From NCBI RefSeq assembly GCF_041146795.1, contig NC_135169.1, positions 16,654,352 to 16,718,351 on the forward strand: a stretch of DNA of 64,000 nucleotides, in the 5' to 3' direction. Under the pieces are notes generated by a model that saw nothing but the letters and a program-made list of their open reading frames with translations, searched no databases and was not told where the DNA came from. Of this stretch, positions 23,471 to 33,886 are shown in pieces (within the stretch, counting starts at the first letter, position 1; every line of letters starts with the position of its first letter). Origin of the DNA: Maylandia zebra. Lineage: Eukaryota; Chordata; Actinopteri; Cichliformes; Cichlidae. The position numbers and the translations under genes were made by a program.

Positions 23471-24072
23471 AAGAGGGGGAGTTATCGAGGAAAACATCTT
23501 ATTTTACTGTCACTATATATCATTCATAAAGCACTGTTATTATTTCATCATTAATTCATTAGTCTCCATCAGTTTATCAGCATTTTATTATCATCAATAT
23601 TATCATGTATCACTTATCATTTAGTAAATCTGCTACAATAGAATTCTAGATACAATACTCTATCAGTTAGTAAAGCACCAGTTTAGCTGGGGATCCAGTC
23701 AGGCCGCAGTAAAGTCATATGAGGACACTCAACTTTGGTTGGCCTGAACTCACAATATCACAAAACTGCACACTTAGATACACACTTGGTTATGTTCCCA
23801 GATACAGAGGAGTGGAAACATCTGGAACATGTTGTTGTTCTTAGCCATAGAAGGACATAGAAGTGAGAACTGACTGATACTTATCATGTGACTTGACGTC
23901 ATCATTGCAATAAAAACCTTGTGAAGAGACTGTTCGAGGGAGATCGGCTCTTAAAGGCTTGTGATGCTCATCTTCCCCATATGTACATATGTATAATAAA
24001 AATCACTATTTTGACATCTACTGAGAGACCATGCAGTCGTTTGTTTCCTCCTCAAAAACTCAAACCTTGACA
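23471..24072 (+). repeat. polypurine tract and 3' LTR of the 7.5-kb element
   Basis: AAGAGGGGGAG at 23471-23481 is the purine tract. The LTR is 23483-24072 (590 bp), with AATAAA near 23910 and 23994 and a final CTTGACA. Confidence 0.85.
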
Positions 24073-24076
24073 AATG

Positions 24077-25577
24077 AAAGCTGGAGAGATTATGATGTTT
24101 ATCATGTTGGAGTTTTGTGTGGTGGATTTCCAGGCCAGGGTACTGGGGGAACAGACAAAATCAACAGAGGGTAAGATGAAAAGTAAGAATAGTTTTTCCT
24201 TTGTTAGAGCCCAATTGGCGACTGGTACCAGCCTGAACCCATTACTGCTAACAATTAAGAACCTGAATTGGAACCCCACTTTCCAGGAGACCAAACTTCC
24301 CAGGACAATGCCACGACTCCAAAGAAGACTCCTTTTATTTAATCATAGGAGTGGATCAGGCCGGTTCAGACACAATGGGCATAATAAAGATAAGACTACA
24401 TCATGCACTAAGCCCAAACCACAGTATGACCCGTGCTAATGCAACAGAGGTCACCGCCACAATAGCCAAGCAAAGGTTCAGACCACTTGCAGACCCCTTT
24501 GTAAATTTTCTGAATATCACCTCCCCAGAGAATGTCGTGCAAGTAGAGACGGGTTACTAGACAAAAATACTTGGCTTGACTGGATAACATACAAAGCCAG
24601 GGTAAACAACATGACAGACTGTGTGGCCTGCTCTGCAGCCCGCCCCATACTGTTCACTGTGCCTGCCCCTTTATTGTTCTGGGAGGACAGGCCAGGATTT
24701 GATTGCATGCTGCAACTCCACATGAGAGAGAGGGTGGACAATGATTGCACTGTATTCCCTCCCTTCCCAGTGGTAAGGAAAAGTGTCACCCCCCGTGTTC
24801 TCCCCAACGGCCAGAAATTTTATGTGCCTTACCAGGGTGAATGCCACCCCTGTAGGACCTCCTGATGATTCATGGTGTGCTAAAATAATAAATGTCACAA
24901 AATGGGGAAAATATGAGCAGCAATAATGCGGCTCGAGCCGATCTGTTCTGGTGGTGCGGTGACAAGGTGTTAAGAGACACTATGCTGGTCAGAAACCTGC
25001 ACAACTGTGAGGTTGGCACTCCCTACAGTGTTAGCAGGGTCCCACACCTCTGCAGAGGCCCATGTGGGAAGGGCCCGTAGGAACACAACGGAAGATTTTG
25101 ATTTGACTAAAAACTCCCCAACTTATATAGATGCTGTAGGTGTCCTCAGAGGTGTCCCTGATAAGTTTAAATTGGCCAACCAGTTTGAAGGGGTGTTTGA
25201 GTGCATCTTCTTATGGGTAACTCCGAATAAGAATGTGGACAGAATCAACTATGTACAATACAAAGTCCAACGACTGGCCAATCTGACATGGGATGCAGTG
25301 GCGGACCTATCCGAACAGCCGGCTGCCGCATCCTTGATGGCCTGGCAGAATCGAATGGCTCTGGACATGCTCTTGGCTAAAAGGGGGGGGGGGGGGGGCT
25401 GAACTATGGTGGGTCCTCTGTGCTGCACTTTCATTCCAAAAAACACAGCCCCAGATGGCACTGTAACCAGAGCCTTGGAAGGTTTGTGAACACTGTCATC
25501 CCAAATGACAGAGGACTCCGGCATTACTAACCCCTTAGACGGGTGGTTCAACAGACAGTTTGGGAAGTATAAGGCCA
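24077..25577 (+). pseudogene. env: ERV env, surface and transmembrane ectodomain, broken
   Basis: The envelope sequence resumes after the 7.5-kb insertion. Several short frames carry Cys-rich surface-like stretches (for example near 24611-24865 and 24892-25080). From about 25230 a transmembrane-subunit ectodomain is visible, with a Leu/Gln heptad region and the conserved QNRMALDML segment of gamma-type envelopes. A 16-base G run at 25383-25398 follows and shifts the frame. Multiple stops precede it. The DD37E transposon interrupts at 25580. It is not functional. Confidence 0.7.
25383..25398 (+). repeat. poly-G tract of 16
   Basis: An uninterrupted run of 16 G lies in the env remnant. The duplicate copy has an A-run plus an interrupted G-run at the same place (39352-39375). 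Confidence 0.95.
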
Positions 25578-25579
25578 TG

Positions 25580-27131
25580 CAGGGAGTGCAGAATTATTAG
25601 GCAAATGAGTATTTTGTCCACATCATCCTCTTCATGCATGTTGTCTTACTCCAAGCTGTATAGGCTCGAAAGCCTACTACCAATTAAGCATATTAGGTGA
25701 TGTGCATCTCTGTAATGAGAAGGGGTGTGGTCTAATGACATCAACACCCTATATCAGGTGTGCATAATTATTAGGCAACGTCCTTTCCTTTGGCAAAATG
25801 GGTCAAAAGAAGGACTTGACAGGCTCAGAAAAGTCAAAAATAGTGAGATATCTTGCAGAGGAATGCAGCAGTCTCAAAATTGCAAAGCTTCTGAAGCGTG
25901 ATCATCGAACAATCAAGCGTTTCATTCAAAATAGTCAACAGGGTCGCAAGAAGCGTGTGGAAAAACCAAGGCGCAAAATAACTGCCCATGAACTGAGAAA
26001 AGTCAAGCGTGCAGCTGCCAAGATGCCACTTGCCACCAGTTTGGCCATATTTCAGAGCTGCAACATCACTGGAGTGCCCAAAAGCACAAGGTGTGCAATA
26101 CTCAGAGACATGGCCAAGGTAAGAAAGGCTGAAAGACGACCACCACTGAACAAGACACACAAGCTGAAACGTCAAGACTGGGCCAAGAAATATCTCAAGA
26201 CTGGTTTTTCTAAGGTTTTATGGACTGATGACATGAGAGTGAGTCTTGATGGGCCAGATGGATGGGCCCGTGGCTGGATTGGTAAAGGGCAGAGAGCTCC
26301 AGTCCCACTCAGACGCCAGCAAGGTGGAGGTGGAGAACTGGTTTGGGCTGGTATCATCAAAGATGAGCTTGTGGGGCCTTTTCGGGTTGAGGATGGAGTC
26401 AAGCTCAACTCCCAGTCCTACTGCCAGTTTCTGGAAGACACCTTCTTCAAGCAGTGGTACAGGAAGAAGTCTGCATCCTTCAAGAAAAACATGATTTTCA
26501 TGCAGGACAATGCTCCATCACACGCGTCCAAGTACTCCACAGCGTGGCTGGCAAGAAAGGGTATAAAAGAAGAAAAACTAATGACATGGCCTCCTTGTTC
26601 ACCTGATCTGAACCCCATTGAGAACCTGTGGTCCATCATCAAATGTGAGATTTACAAGGGGGGAAAACAGTACACCTCTCTGAACAGTGTCTGGGAGGCT
26701 GTGGTTGCTGCTGCACGCAATGTTGATGGTGAACAGATCAAAACACTGACAGAATCCATGGATGGCAGGCTTTTGAGTGTCCTTGCAAAGAAAGGTGGCT
26801 ATATTGGTCGCTGATTTGTTTTTGAATGTCAGAAATGTATATTTGTGAATGTGGAGATGTTATATTGGTGTCACTGGTAAAAATAAATCATTGAAATGGG
26901 TATATATTTGTTTTTTGTTAAGTTGCCTAATAATTCTGCACAGTAATAGTCACCTGCACACACAGATATCCTCCTAAAATAGCTAAAACTACAAACAAAC
27001 TAAAAACTACTTCCAAAAACATTCAGCTTTGATATTAATGAGTTTTTTGGGTTCATTGAGAACATGGTTGTTGTTCAATAATAAAATTATTCCTCAAAAA
27101 TACAACTTGCCTAATAATTCTGCACTCCCTG
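25580..27131 (+). mobile_element. Tc1/mariner DD37E-type transposon, copy 1
   Basis: Inverted ends CAGGGAGTGCAGAATTATTA and its complement ending GCACTCCCTG bound the element, with TA at 27132-27133 on the right; the left TA has become TG (25578-25579). An internal second copy of the end (GTTGCCTAATAATTCTGCAC near 26922-26941) gives the right side a nested TIR. It lies in ERV env. Confidence 0.9.
25798..26814 (+). CDS. DD37E Tc1-like transposase, open
   Basis: A 338-residue transposase catalyses cut-and-paste transposition at TA sites. N-terminal helix-turn-helix segments occupy residues 1-110 (LTGSEKSKIVRYLAEE and KSTRCAILRDM). Catalytic residues are Asp144 (LWTDDMR), Asp237 (FMQDNAPSH) and Glu275 ([10 protein letters not shown]); 37 residues separate the last two, so the triad is DD37E rather than the DD34E of classical Tc1. 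The ATG at 25798 follows the left end by about 220 bp. Length and motifs are complete. Its activity is unknown. Confidence 0.9.
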   Translation: MGQKKDLTGSEKSKIVRYLAEECSSLKIAKLLKRDHRTIKRFIQNSQQGRKKRVEKPRRKITAHELRKVKRAAAKMPLATSLAIFQSCNITGVPKSTRCAILRDMAKVRKAERRPPLNKTHKLKRQDWAKKYLKTGFSKVLWTDDMRVSLDGPDGWARGWIGKGQRAPVPLRRQQGGGGELVWAGIIKDELVGPFRVEDGVKLNSQSYCQFLEDTFFKQWYRKKSASFKKNMIFMQDNAPSHASKYSTAWLARKGIKEEKLMTWPPCSPDLNPIENLWSIIKCEIYKGGKQYTSLNSVWEAVVAAARNVDGEQIKTLTESMDGRLLSVLAKKGGYIGR

Positions 27132-27133
27132 TA

Positions 27134-27277
27134 GTGATGTCGTTGCTAATATCCATAGCTACTTTTATTGCCATTCTCACATGCTGCAGTAGTTGTCTGA
27201 TCCCATGCCTCCGTACCCTATTGAGTAGCTTTATCACAGTGGCACTGACAAGAGAAAGCGAGTCTCCCAAATTGTAG
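27134..27277 (+). pseudogene. env: ERV env, membrane anchor and tail
   Basis: After the transposon the frame continues with a hydrophobic stretch (SLLISIATFIAILTC) followed by CxxCLxPC cysteines and a short polar tail ending near 27277. This is the membrane-spanning segment and cytoplasmic tail of the transmembrane subunit. It is separated from the ectodomain by the transposon. Confidence 0.65.
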
Positions 27278-27464
27278 CTTCCCCTGTTGCAGACTGAAGG
27301 TTACATCGATGATAGCGAGAGTGAGGATGATTATGAGTGAAATTATTTTCCTGACACTGTAAGAATGATGCATATTGTGAAACCTTTTGAGTGTGTAATA
27401 TTGCTGATGCAATTAACAGAATGTTAGGAAGAGAAATCCTTGGTATCAGTGATTGAGATCCAAT

Positions 27465-27895
27465 CAAGAGGGTGGGAACTGTTGTGGGATTTCTCTTTAG
27501 TGTATTGTCCTTTAATGTATTGTCTTGATGAAATGCTTTCATGTTACTTAGTTTAGTATGTCTGGTTAACACATCATTCATGCCAGGAAACAGACGGTGA
27601 GAAACTGGTGAATATCTCCCTGGAAAAGGAAGCTCGGTCAGGAAGCCCTGACCCCAGAGTGGGGGAGATTCATACAGGTGATAGAGAGTCTTTCTGTTTA
27701 GAGCCAAGGTGTGAACTGCAAGTGTAAAAGTCTTTTGTTTTGCGACTGTGTACAGAAGGGACCTGAATTGTTCATTGTCAGAGATGACTTTCAGTGCCCC
27801 CTGCCTGACATCCCTCCTTATGCATGAGATAGCTGAAATAAAGGTGTTGTTACAACTCATCGTGTCTGCAGGCTTTGGTAATTAAAATTTCCACA
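27465..27895 (+). repeat. ERV polypurine tract and 3' LTR
   Basis: The purine tract AAGAGGGTGGGAA precedes the LTR, which is complete (27480-27895, 416 bp). AATAAA is at 27837-27842. The LTR ends TTTCCACA and is followed by AGCG. Confidence 0.9.
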
Positions 27896-28230
27896 AGCGA
27901 CATAACCCAAACGAAAAGACATAAAACAAACCAAAGATTTTTTGCTTTCTTGGAGATGGTATGTACAGCATTTGTTACCAGGCTTGCTCAGACTTGTTTA
28001 CATCCAGTGACACAGTTTATGATTTGGGTGGAGCAGCTTACAGCAGGCTGGATGCATGAAACTGAACACATTTCATGTTCGCAGCTTTAACAACTACACA
28101 TAATGAGGTTAGGATTTTTCTGATTATACTGACAATTCTTCAGAAGTGTGGAAGAAACATGCTGATGATAAGTAGAGGTACATTTCAAAAGTCACTAATA
28201 CCTTTATATATCAATGAAATTTCCACACAG

Positions 28231-28628
28231 GTGAACAAGGAGTGGAGGAAGAAGAGGAAGCAGTGGAGGAAGGTCTTAGGATTGTGCTAGTTGGGAAAAC
28301 TGGAGTTGGGAAAAGTTCAGCAGGAAACACCACCTTAGGAACAAAAGCTTTCAAGTCTACATCATCTCCTTCCTCAGTAACAACAGAGTGTCAGAAGGAA
28401 ACCTGTCAGTTTGAAGGTCAAGAACTGGCTGTAGTCGATACTCCACGTCTGTTTGACACCGAAAAAAGTAACAATGAGGTGGTGACAGAGATTGCTAGGT
28501 GCATCTTATTTGCTGCTCCTGGTCCTCATGTGTTCCTGGTTGTGCTGCAGTCACTCCGATTTACAGCGGAAGAACAAACCACAGTGAAAATGATTCAGAA
28601 GATATTTGGCAAGGAAGCACACCATTAC
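28231..28628 (+). pseudogene. GIMAP-B exon 2, truncated
   Basis: The exon starts after an intact CACACAG acceptor and encodes the P-loop [12 protein letters not shown] in frame. The G3 motif reads DTPR instead of DTPG. GIMAP similarity stops abruptly at 28628, after the helix following the conserved box, and unrelated sequence supplies a stop at 28643. About 55% of the GTPase exon, including the C-terminal hydrophobic segment, is absent. With the broken exon 1 and the 18-kb intron insertion it is a pseudogene. Confidence 0.85.
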
Positions 28629-29127
28629 CATTACCATGTCTGAAAGGATCACTGTCAATGGAGAATTGTACTTAGTTGTCAGTATAAACTTTCAATGATG
28701 TAAGTCTGCATATGATAGAATATTGCATGATGACCTTGTGATGACTCAGACTGTTGTTCACTACAAGACTGATTCTGTTCCCTCTCATCATAACAAAGAA
28801 GGAGCAGTTTCTTCCCACAGCAATAATAAGAGCTGAACAACCAGTTTCACTCCCCACCAGGAACAGGAGCCGCTTCCCTCAGAAACTCACGCACACACAC
28901 CCACATCCACATATGCACATACACATGCATCAACATTGATATGAACAAACGTACTCACTGTTGTATTACCCTTGTATATAAATAAAGACATGACCAATAA
29001 CAGAGCGCGAATCACAAAACGTTCTGACAAAACATCCTATGGTAGCGTAAATTTATGGTCTTGTCTATCAATCCGTGATACCTTATCACAATATGCTACC
29101 TTACGTGGTTAACGGCTCCGTCGTATA
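28629..29127 (+). other. no gene; probable LINE tail
   Basis: Around 28790-28870 the plus strand reads EQFLPTAIIRAEQP, resembling the C-terminal end of LINE polyproteins. AATAAA occurs near 28980. This sequence replaced the 3' half of GIMAP-B. Confidence 0.4.
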
Positions 29128-29313
29128 GGTAGGATGTTCAGATGGCCAAATCACACTATTAAGACATGCTTCCTGCCTGGATTTATATAGGTAGGATGTT
29201 CGGATGGCGAAATCACACTATTAAAACATGCTTCCTGCCTGGATTTATATAGGTAGGGGGTTCAGATGGCCAAATCACACTATTAAAACATGCTTCCTGC
29301 CTGGATTTATATA
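29128..29313 (+). repeat. 62-bp tandem repeat, three units
   Basis: Units start GGTAGG at 29128, 29190 and 29252 and differ at a few bases. The array is interrupted at a TA by the pogo element and resumes at 37841. Confidence 0.9.
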
Positions 29314-29540
29314 CCGTATTTTCACAACCATAAGGCGCACTTACAAGTCTTAGATTTTCTTCAAAAAGTACGGCGCGCCCTAAAGCGCAGTGCGCCCTTT
29401 GTGTTGTAAGGAGGACGTAGTAGAGAACACCATGAGAACGCTAAAGGGTGAAGTGTGTGCGTTGACTTTATCGCACATACCTGTATAAAAGAACAGGTAT
29501 GTGCGTTATGCAGGACACCGTTGTTTTAACAACCCTGAAA

Positions 29541-30215
29541 ATGGTAAAGAGACACGCTTACGAAGCACAGTTTAAACTGAAGGCCATCAGCTACGCGGAG
29601 GAACATGGAAATCGAGCAGCGGCGAGAGAATTTAAGGTTAACGAATCGATGGTTCGCAAGTAGAGGAAGCTGGAAAACAAGCTCCGGCAGGTCAAGAAGA
29701 CGCAGCTGAGTTTCCGCGGACATAAGGCGATCATCGAGCAAAGAACGAGCAGGAGAAGCGTTTCGACGGTCACCATTCGGCTAAAAGCAGTTTCACTTTC
29801 ACTTTTTATGAAACGGTGCCATTTTTCCATCCGGACCAGGACTACGGTAGCGCAGCAACTTCCAGCGGATTATAAGGAAAAGCTGGCCATCTTCCGCTCC
29901 TACTGCAGCAAACACATCGGCGACAAACACATCCAGCGATGGATGACCGATGGAGACCACAGTTTCACCAAGAGTGGAAGGCAGCGCCGGGCAAGTTACG
30001 CCACAATTTGCCAATGGATTGTAGATGCTTGGGCTAACATGGCTGCTGGCACTGTTGTTCGAGCTTTCGCAAAAGCCGGCATCATTTCCGAGGAGCCGCA
30101 CGGCACGGAAAGTGACTCTGACAGTGAAGAAAGTGAACCTGGCATGTTTGATGGAGATTTAGCGCAGCTGTTCAATTCAGACACAGAGGATGAGGACTAC
30201 GATGGGTTTGATTGA
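29541..30215 (+). pseudogene. pogo transposase remnant lacking the DDE domain
   Basis: From ATG 29541 a Psq-type helix-turn-helix is read (FKLKAISYAEEHGNRAAARE), ending at an in-frame TAG at 29661. Sequence for a second, CENP-B-like DNA-binding region follows. The frame at 29808-30215 then passes from ADYKEKLAIFRSYCSKH directly into a pogo-type C-terminus (TICQWIVDAW, an acidic tail ending DEDYDGFD). The catalytic DDE domain between them is missing, so this is an internally deleted non-autonomous copy. Confidence 0.7.
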
Positions 30216-30475
30216 TGATAAAAATGTGAGTACCAAACTTTGTTTTGCTCCTGCTTTATTTTTAAATACGCACACTTGTATGCTTGTGTGTTGTTGATGA
30301 TGACGATTACTGGTAATAAAAATGTGAGTAAGGTACCGAACTCAGGTTTGCTCCCGCTTTATTTTTAAATACGCATACGGTACTTGTATGCGCCCTATGA
30401 TCCAGTGCGCCTTATGTGTGTGTTAAATACAGTAATGGCACACATAACTGAGACTGCGCCTTTTAGCACAGTGCG

Positions 30476-30778
30476 TATTGGCGACTGTCAAGCCTTTGAG
30501 TCGCCGAGCAGCTGAATAGGGGAATAATGTTGACGCGCCCGCTGTTTAAAACGTTAGTCAAAGTTCCAAGTTAAAACTCCTTTATTTCTTATCAAATCCT
30601 TAAAATCCATAGAAAAACAGTGATCAAAAACATTCCAAGCTTGAGCGGTCAGCAAAAGTCGACTTCCCCCATCACCCACTCATTCACAAAATTTCCCTCG
30701 GGCCGTGAACAGGTGATATAGCAATCACTATTACTATTACCGACACCACGTGACCCAAAGCTACGCCTATCCACAACA
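30476..30778 (-). repeat. BEL/Pao 3' LTR
   Basis: This LTR is downstream in the coding direction. The 300 bases between it and the end of pol (30779-31075) hold no recognised gene. Confidence 0.9.
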
Positions 30779-31075
30779 TTCCGGCCCCTAATTATTACAT
30801 TTTTACAGTAATAATTACACATCCAACACCATAACTCACAACACACACTTCATCATATCACAGACACCCAGTGAGACAACATAACATACTCAAAAGTCCA
30901 CCAAAGTTATTTTCTCATGTCTTCTCTTCTTTTCTTCTGTCTGCACATGGTCAGTCAGTCATAGGCCAGAGGTTACCAGCACTTAGCCTAAATATAGTCA
31001 GTCTGTGATGTACATCTCATAACATTAAAGTCAATTCAAAGTTAGTTATGTCACACTGTGTCAAAAATGTCATAG

Positions 31076-33886
31076 TCATGGGTCAGAAGCCTCCTGAAGA
31101 AGGCATATCTTTGTGATGGGTCTGCACACATGGCTGGTTGGGGTCTTAATCCAGACCCGACGCACAAGCCCCTTTTCATCTGATGCAGCTCCGGTGACTC
31201 TCCCAATGATCCAGGAACCACGAGGTGCAGAATCATCCACTATAAGGACCACATCTCCAAGAACAAAGTTACGTTTAATCTTTCCCCATTTCTGGCGCTG
31301 CTGAAGTTGTGGCAAATACTCTTTAGTCCATCTTTTCCAAAACAGGTCAGATATGTATTGAACTTGCCTCCATCGTTTACGTGCGTAGAGATCGTCCCTC
31401 CGGAACAGGCCAGGTGGTAAAGATGAGTTGGACTTGAGAAGAAGAAGATGGTTTGGTGTTAAAGCTTCCAAATCATTTGGATCGGTGGATTCCAGGGTAA
31501 TGGGTCTACTGTTGAGGATTGACTCCACTTCACAAAGAGCAGTTTGGAGCCCTTCCTCGTCCAAATGCTGTGTTTGGAGAGTGGAATTAAGGACCTTTCT
31601 GACAGAACGAATCAACCGCTCCCATGCTCCGCCATGATGCGATCCAGTTGGAGGATTAAAGATCCATTTCACTCCCTTCAAAGACACAGCATCAGAAATC
31701 TTTTCCTGATTCCACTGTTCCATAGCTCGTCTCAGCTCGCGCTCTGCGCCCACAAAGTTTGTCCCGTTGTCTGAGCGCAGTTCTTGTACCTGACCTCATC
31801 TTGCAATGAAACGTCGTAAGGCGTTAATGAAAGAGTCAGTGTCAAGGGATGAGGCAACCTCAATATGTACTGCTCTAATTGCCAAACAAGTAAAAATAAC
31901 ACCATACCGCTTCACAAGACTTCTCCCGCGCTTCACTTCAAATGGACCAAAATAGTCCACTCCAACAAAGCTAAATGGGGGTTTCTCAGGGGTCACTCTG
32001 CTTTCAGGTAAGTCAGCCATCTGCTGCTGGCCTGCAGCTCCATGAAATCTTCTGCAGGTCACACACCTCGACATGATGCTTCGAATCAAAGTACCAGCAC
32101 CAGGAATCCAGTATTTTTGATGCAGCTTTGAGAGCATGTGGTTCCTTCCACCATGACCCACCTCTTTATGAATGTGCTGTAGAATGAGATTAGAAATGTG
32201 AAGCTCTTTAGCGATTATGACAGGACGCTTGGAATCTTCTGACATGACAGCCCTACTGAGACGTCCGCCAACACGCAGCACATCATCCTCCAAAACAGGA
32301 TTCAACTTATATATGTGGCTGCTTCGTTTCACAGACTCTCCCTTTTGGAGACGAGAAATTTCTTCGGCATATCTTTTCCTCTGACAGAACTTAATTATTT
32401 GCATCTCAGCATCCTCAATCTCTCCCAATGAAAGAAAGCCATGCCGGAAATCAACCTTATGTTGGGCATCTTCAGACTGAACTGTATCAGATGCAGACTG
32501 GAAATGTTTCTTCTTGCGATGCAAAAGCAATGTCTTGAACCTCAAAATCCAACCCATCACCCTGATGAGACGAGTCCAGGATGAGGCACGATGGATTAAA
32601 AGGGTCAGAGGATGATCATCATCGTGTGCTTGTAAGACCTCGATGGCAGCAGACACCTTAACTTCAGGATCTTCATGTGGAAGTTCTTGCAAGTTTTCTG
32701 GGTTCACAGGCCAAGTGTTCTCTGGCTGTGTAAGAAATGCAGGACCAGATATCCATTCAGTGTCACGTAAAAGGGTCTCTGCCTTCATACCTCTGGAGGC
32801 AAGGCCCGCAGGGTTGTGTGTGGTGTTCACATACCTCCATTGGGAGGCACTAGAAGCCTTGAGGATTTCTGACACTCTGTTCGCCACAAAAACACGGAAC
32901 CTGGAAGTCTCATTGTTTATATATTTCAACACTGCAGTGCTGTCCGTCCAAAAGACAGAGTTTAGGAGAGGTAGTCTCAACTCCTTCCTCCACATTCTAT
33001 CCATGCGAACTGCTACCACTGCTGCCGTCAATTCCATGCGAGGGATTGTGACTGGTTTTAAAGGTGCCACCCTGGATTTTCCCATTATGAAGGAACTGTG
33101 CGTCTGTGAGCGACTGTTGTGCAGCAACAGGTAGGTAACAGCCCCATAGCCCTTCTCACTCGCATCTGCAAAGTGGTGCAACTGAGCAGTGGTCGTCTGT
33201 CCAAAATCAGAAGGTTTTAAACATCGTCCGATGCTGATGTTGTTCAACAGATGCAATTCTTCTACCCAGCTTTTCCACTCTTGAGCAACTGCTGATGGTA
33301 TAGCATCATCCCATCCTATCCCCCTCTGGCACAGATCTTGAAGGATTCTCTTGGCTGTGAAGATAACAGGAGCAAGGAACCCCAGAGGGTCATAGAAGGA
33401 GCTTACTGTGGATAGGATTGCTCTCCGAGTCAATGGTCTGTTTGGGATAGATATGCAGAATTTAAATGCATCTGACTGCAGGCACCACTTCACTCCCAAT
33501 GCCCGCTCAACAGGTAAAAGGTCACAATCCAGGTCTAGGTCCTTAACTTCTTTTGCTCTTTCCTCCTCAGGTATAACTGCCAAAACACTGCGGCTATTGC
33601 TGATCCACTTTGTTAAGTGGAAACCACCTTTGGCGCAAATGTCTCTGAGGTCTGAGTAAAGATTGATGGCTTCTTCTTCGGAGCATATTGAAGCAAGGCA
33701 GTCATCCACATAAAAACTATACAGAATGGTGTCAATCACCTGCTGGCTGAAGTATGCTTTGTTGTCCTCTGCGCATTTCCGCAGGGCGTAGTTAGCACAG
33801 CTCGGAGAGGACGTTGCCCCAAACAAATGAACACCCATCCTGTACTCCTGCATGCTCTGATTGATGTCACCACCCCGGGCCACCAA
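31076..33886 (-). pseudogene. pol: BEL/Pao pol: RT palm to integrase
   Basis: The 696-residue frame (33886-31796) carries the RT catalytic motif FYVDDCLAS about 60 residues in, an RNase H beginning HHFADASEKGYGAV, and an integrase with an HHCC zinc region (HKEVGHGG, CVTCRRFH) and core motif VGVDYFGPF. A single in-frame TGA at 31793-31795 separates it from a further 225 residues holding the integrase Glu region (PTGSHHGGAWERLIR) and C-terminus. The polyprotein would perform reverse transcription and integration. One stop and one upstream frameshift are the only defects visible. Confidence 0.85.

Larger units (their letters stand above)
16599..24072 (+). mobile_element. 7.5-kb LTR element without recognisable genes
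   Basis: The element is bounded by the duplication AATG (16595-16598 and 24073-24076) and has LTRs beginning TATCGAGG and ending CTTGACA. A primer-binding site matching tRNA-Phe follows the 5' LTR, and a purine tract precedes the 3' LTR. Across about 6.7 kb of internal sequence I recognise no gag, protease, polymerase, integrase or env in any frame; the longest frames (for example 18313-18855 minus) have no family resemblance. It fits a large non-autonomous retroelement (LARD-like) mobilised in trans. Related fragments are at 42981-44690 (minus) and 53561-54170 (plus). Confidence 0.75.
9497..27899 (+). mobile_element. endogenous retrovirus, full-length but broken, in GIMAP-B intron 1
   Basis: The provirus is flanked by the 4-bp duplication AGCG (9497-9500 and 27896-27899). 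Its LTRs start TGTTGTGG and end TTCCACA. Gag, protease, reverse transcriptase, RNase H, integrase and env segments follow in retroviral order on the plus strand. The sequence features resemble gamma/epsilon-type fish retroviruses. Three later elements interrupt it: a hAT in the 5' LTR, a 7.5-kb LTR element in env and a DD37E transposon in env. Most genes carry stops, frameshifts or deletions, so it cannot be infectious. Confidence 0.9.

Noticed and set aside
24074..24439. Possible independent gene starting just after the 7.5-kb element
   Set aside because: It continues the interrupted env region and crosses the duplication boundary; no separate domain is visible.
29128..29313. Possible CRISPR-like array
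   Set aside because: The 62-bp units are contiguous without spacers, and the sequence is vertebrate; it is a minisatellite.
32643..33134. 163-codon plus-strand frame
   Set aside because: It is antisense to BEL/Pao pol, whose motifs are unambiguous on the minus strand.
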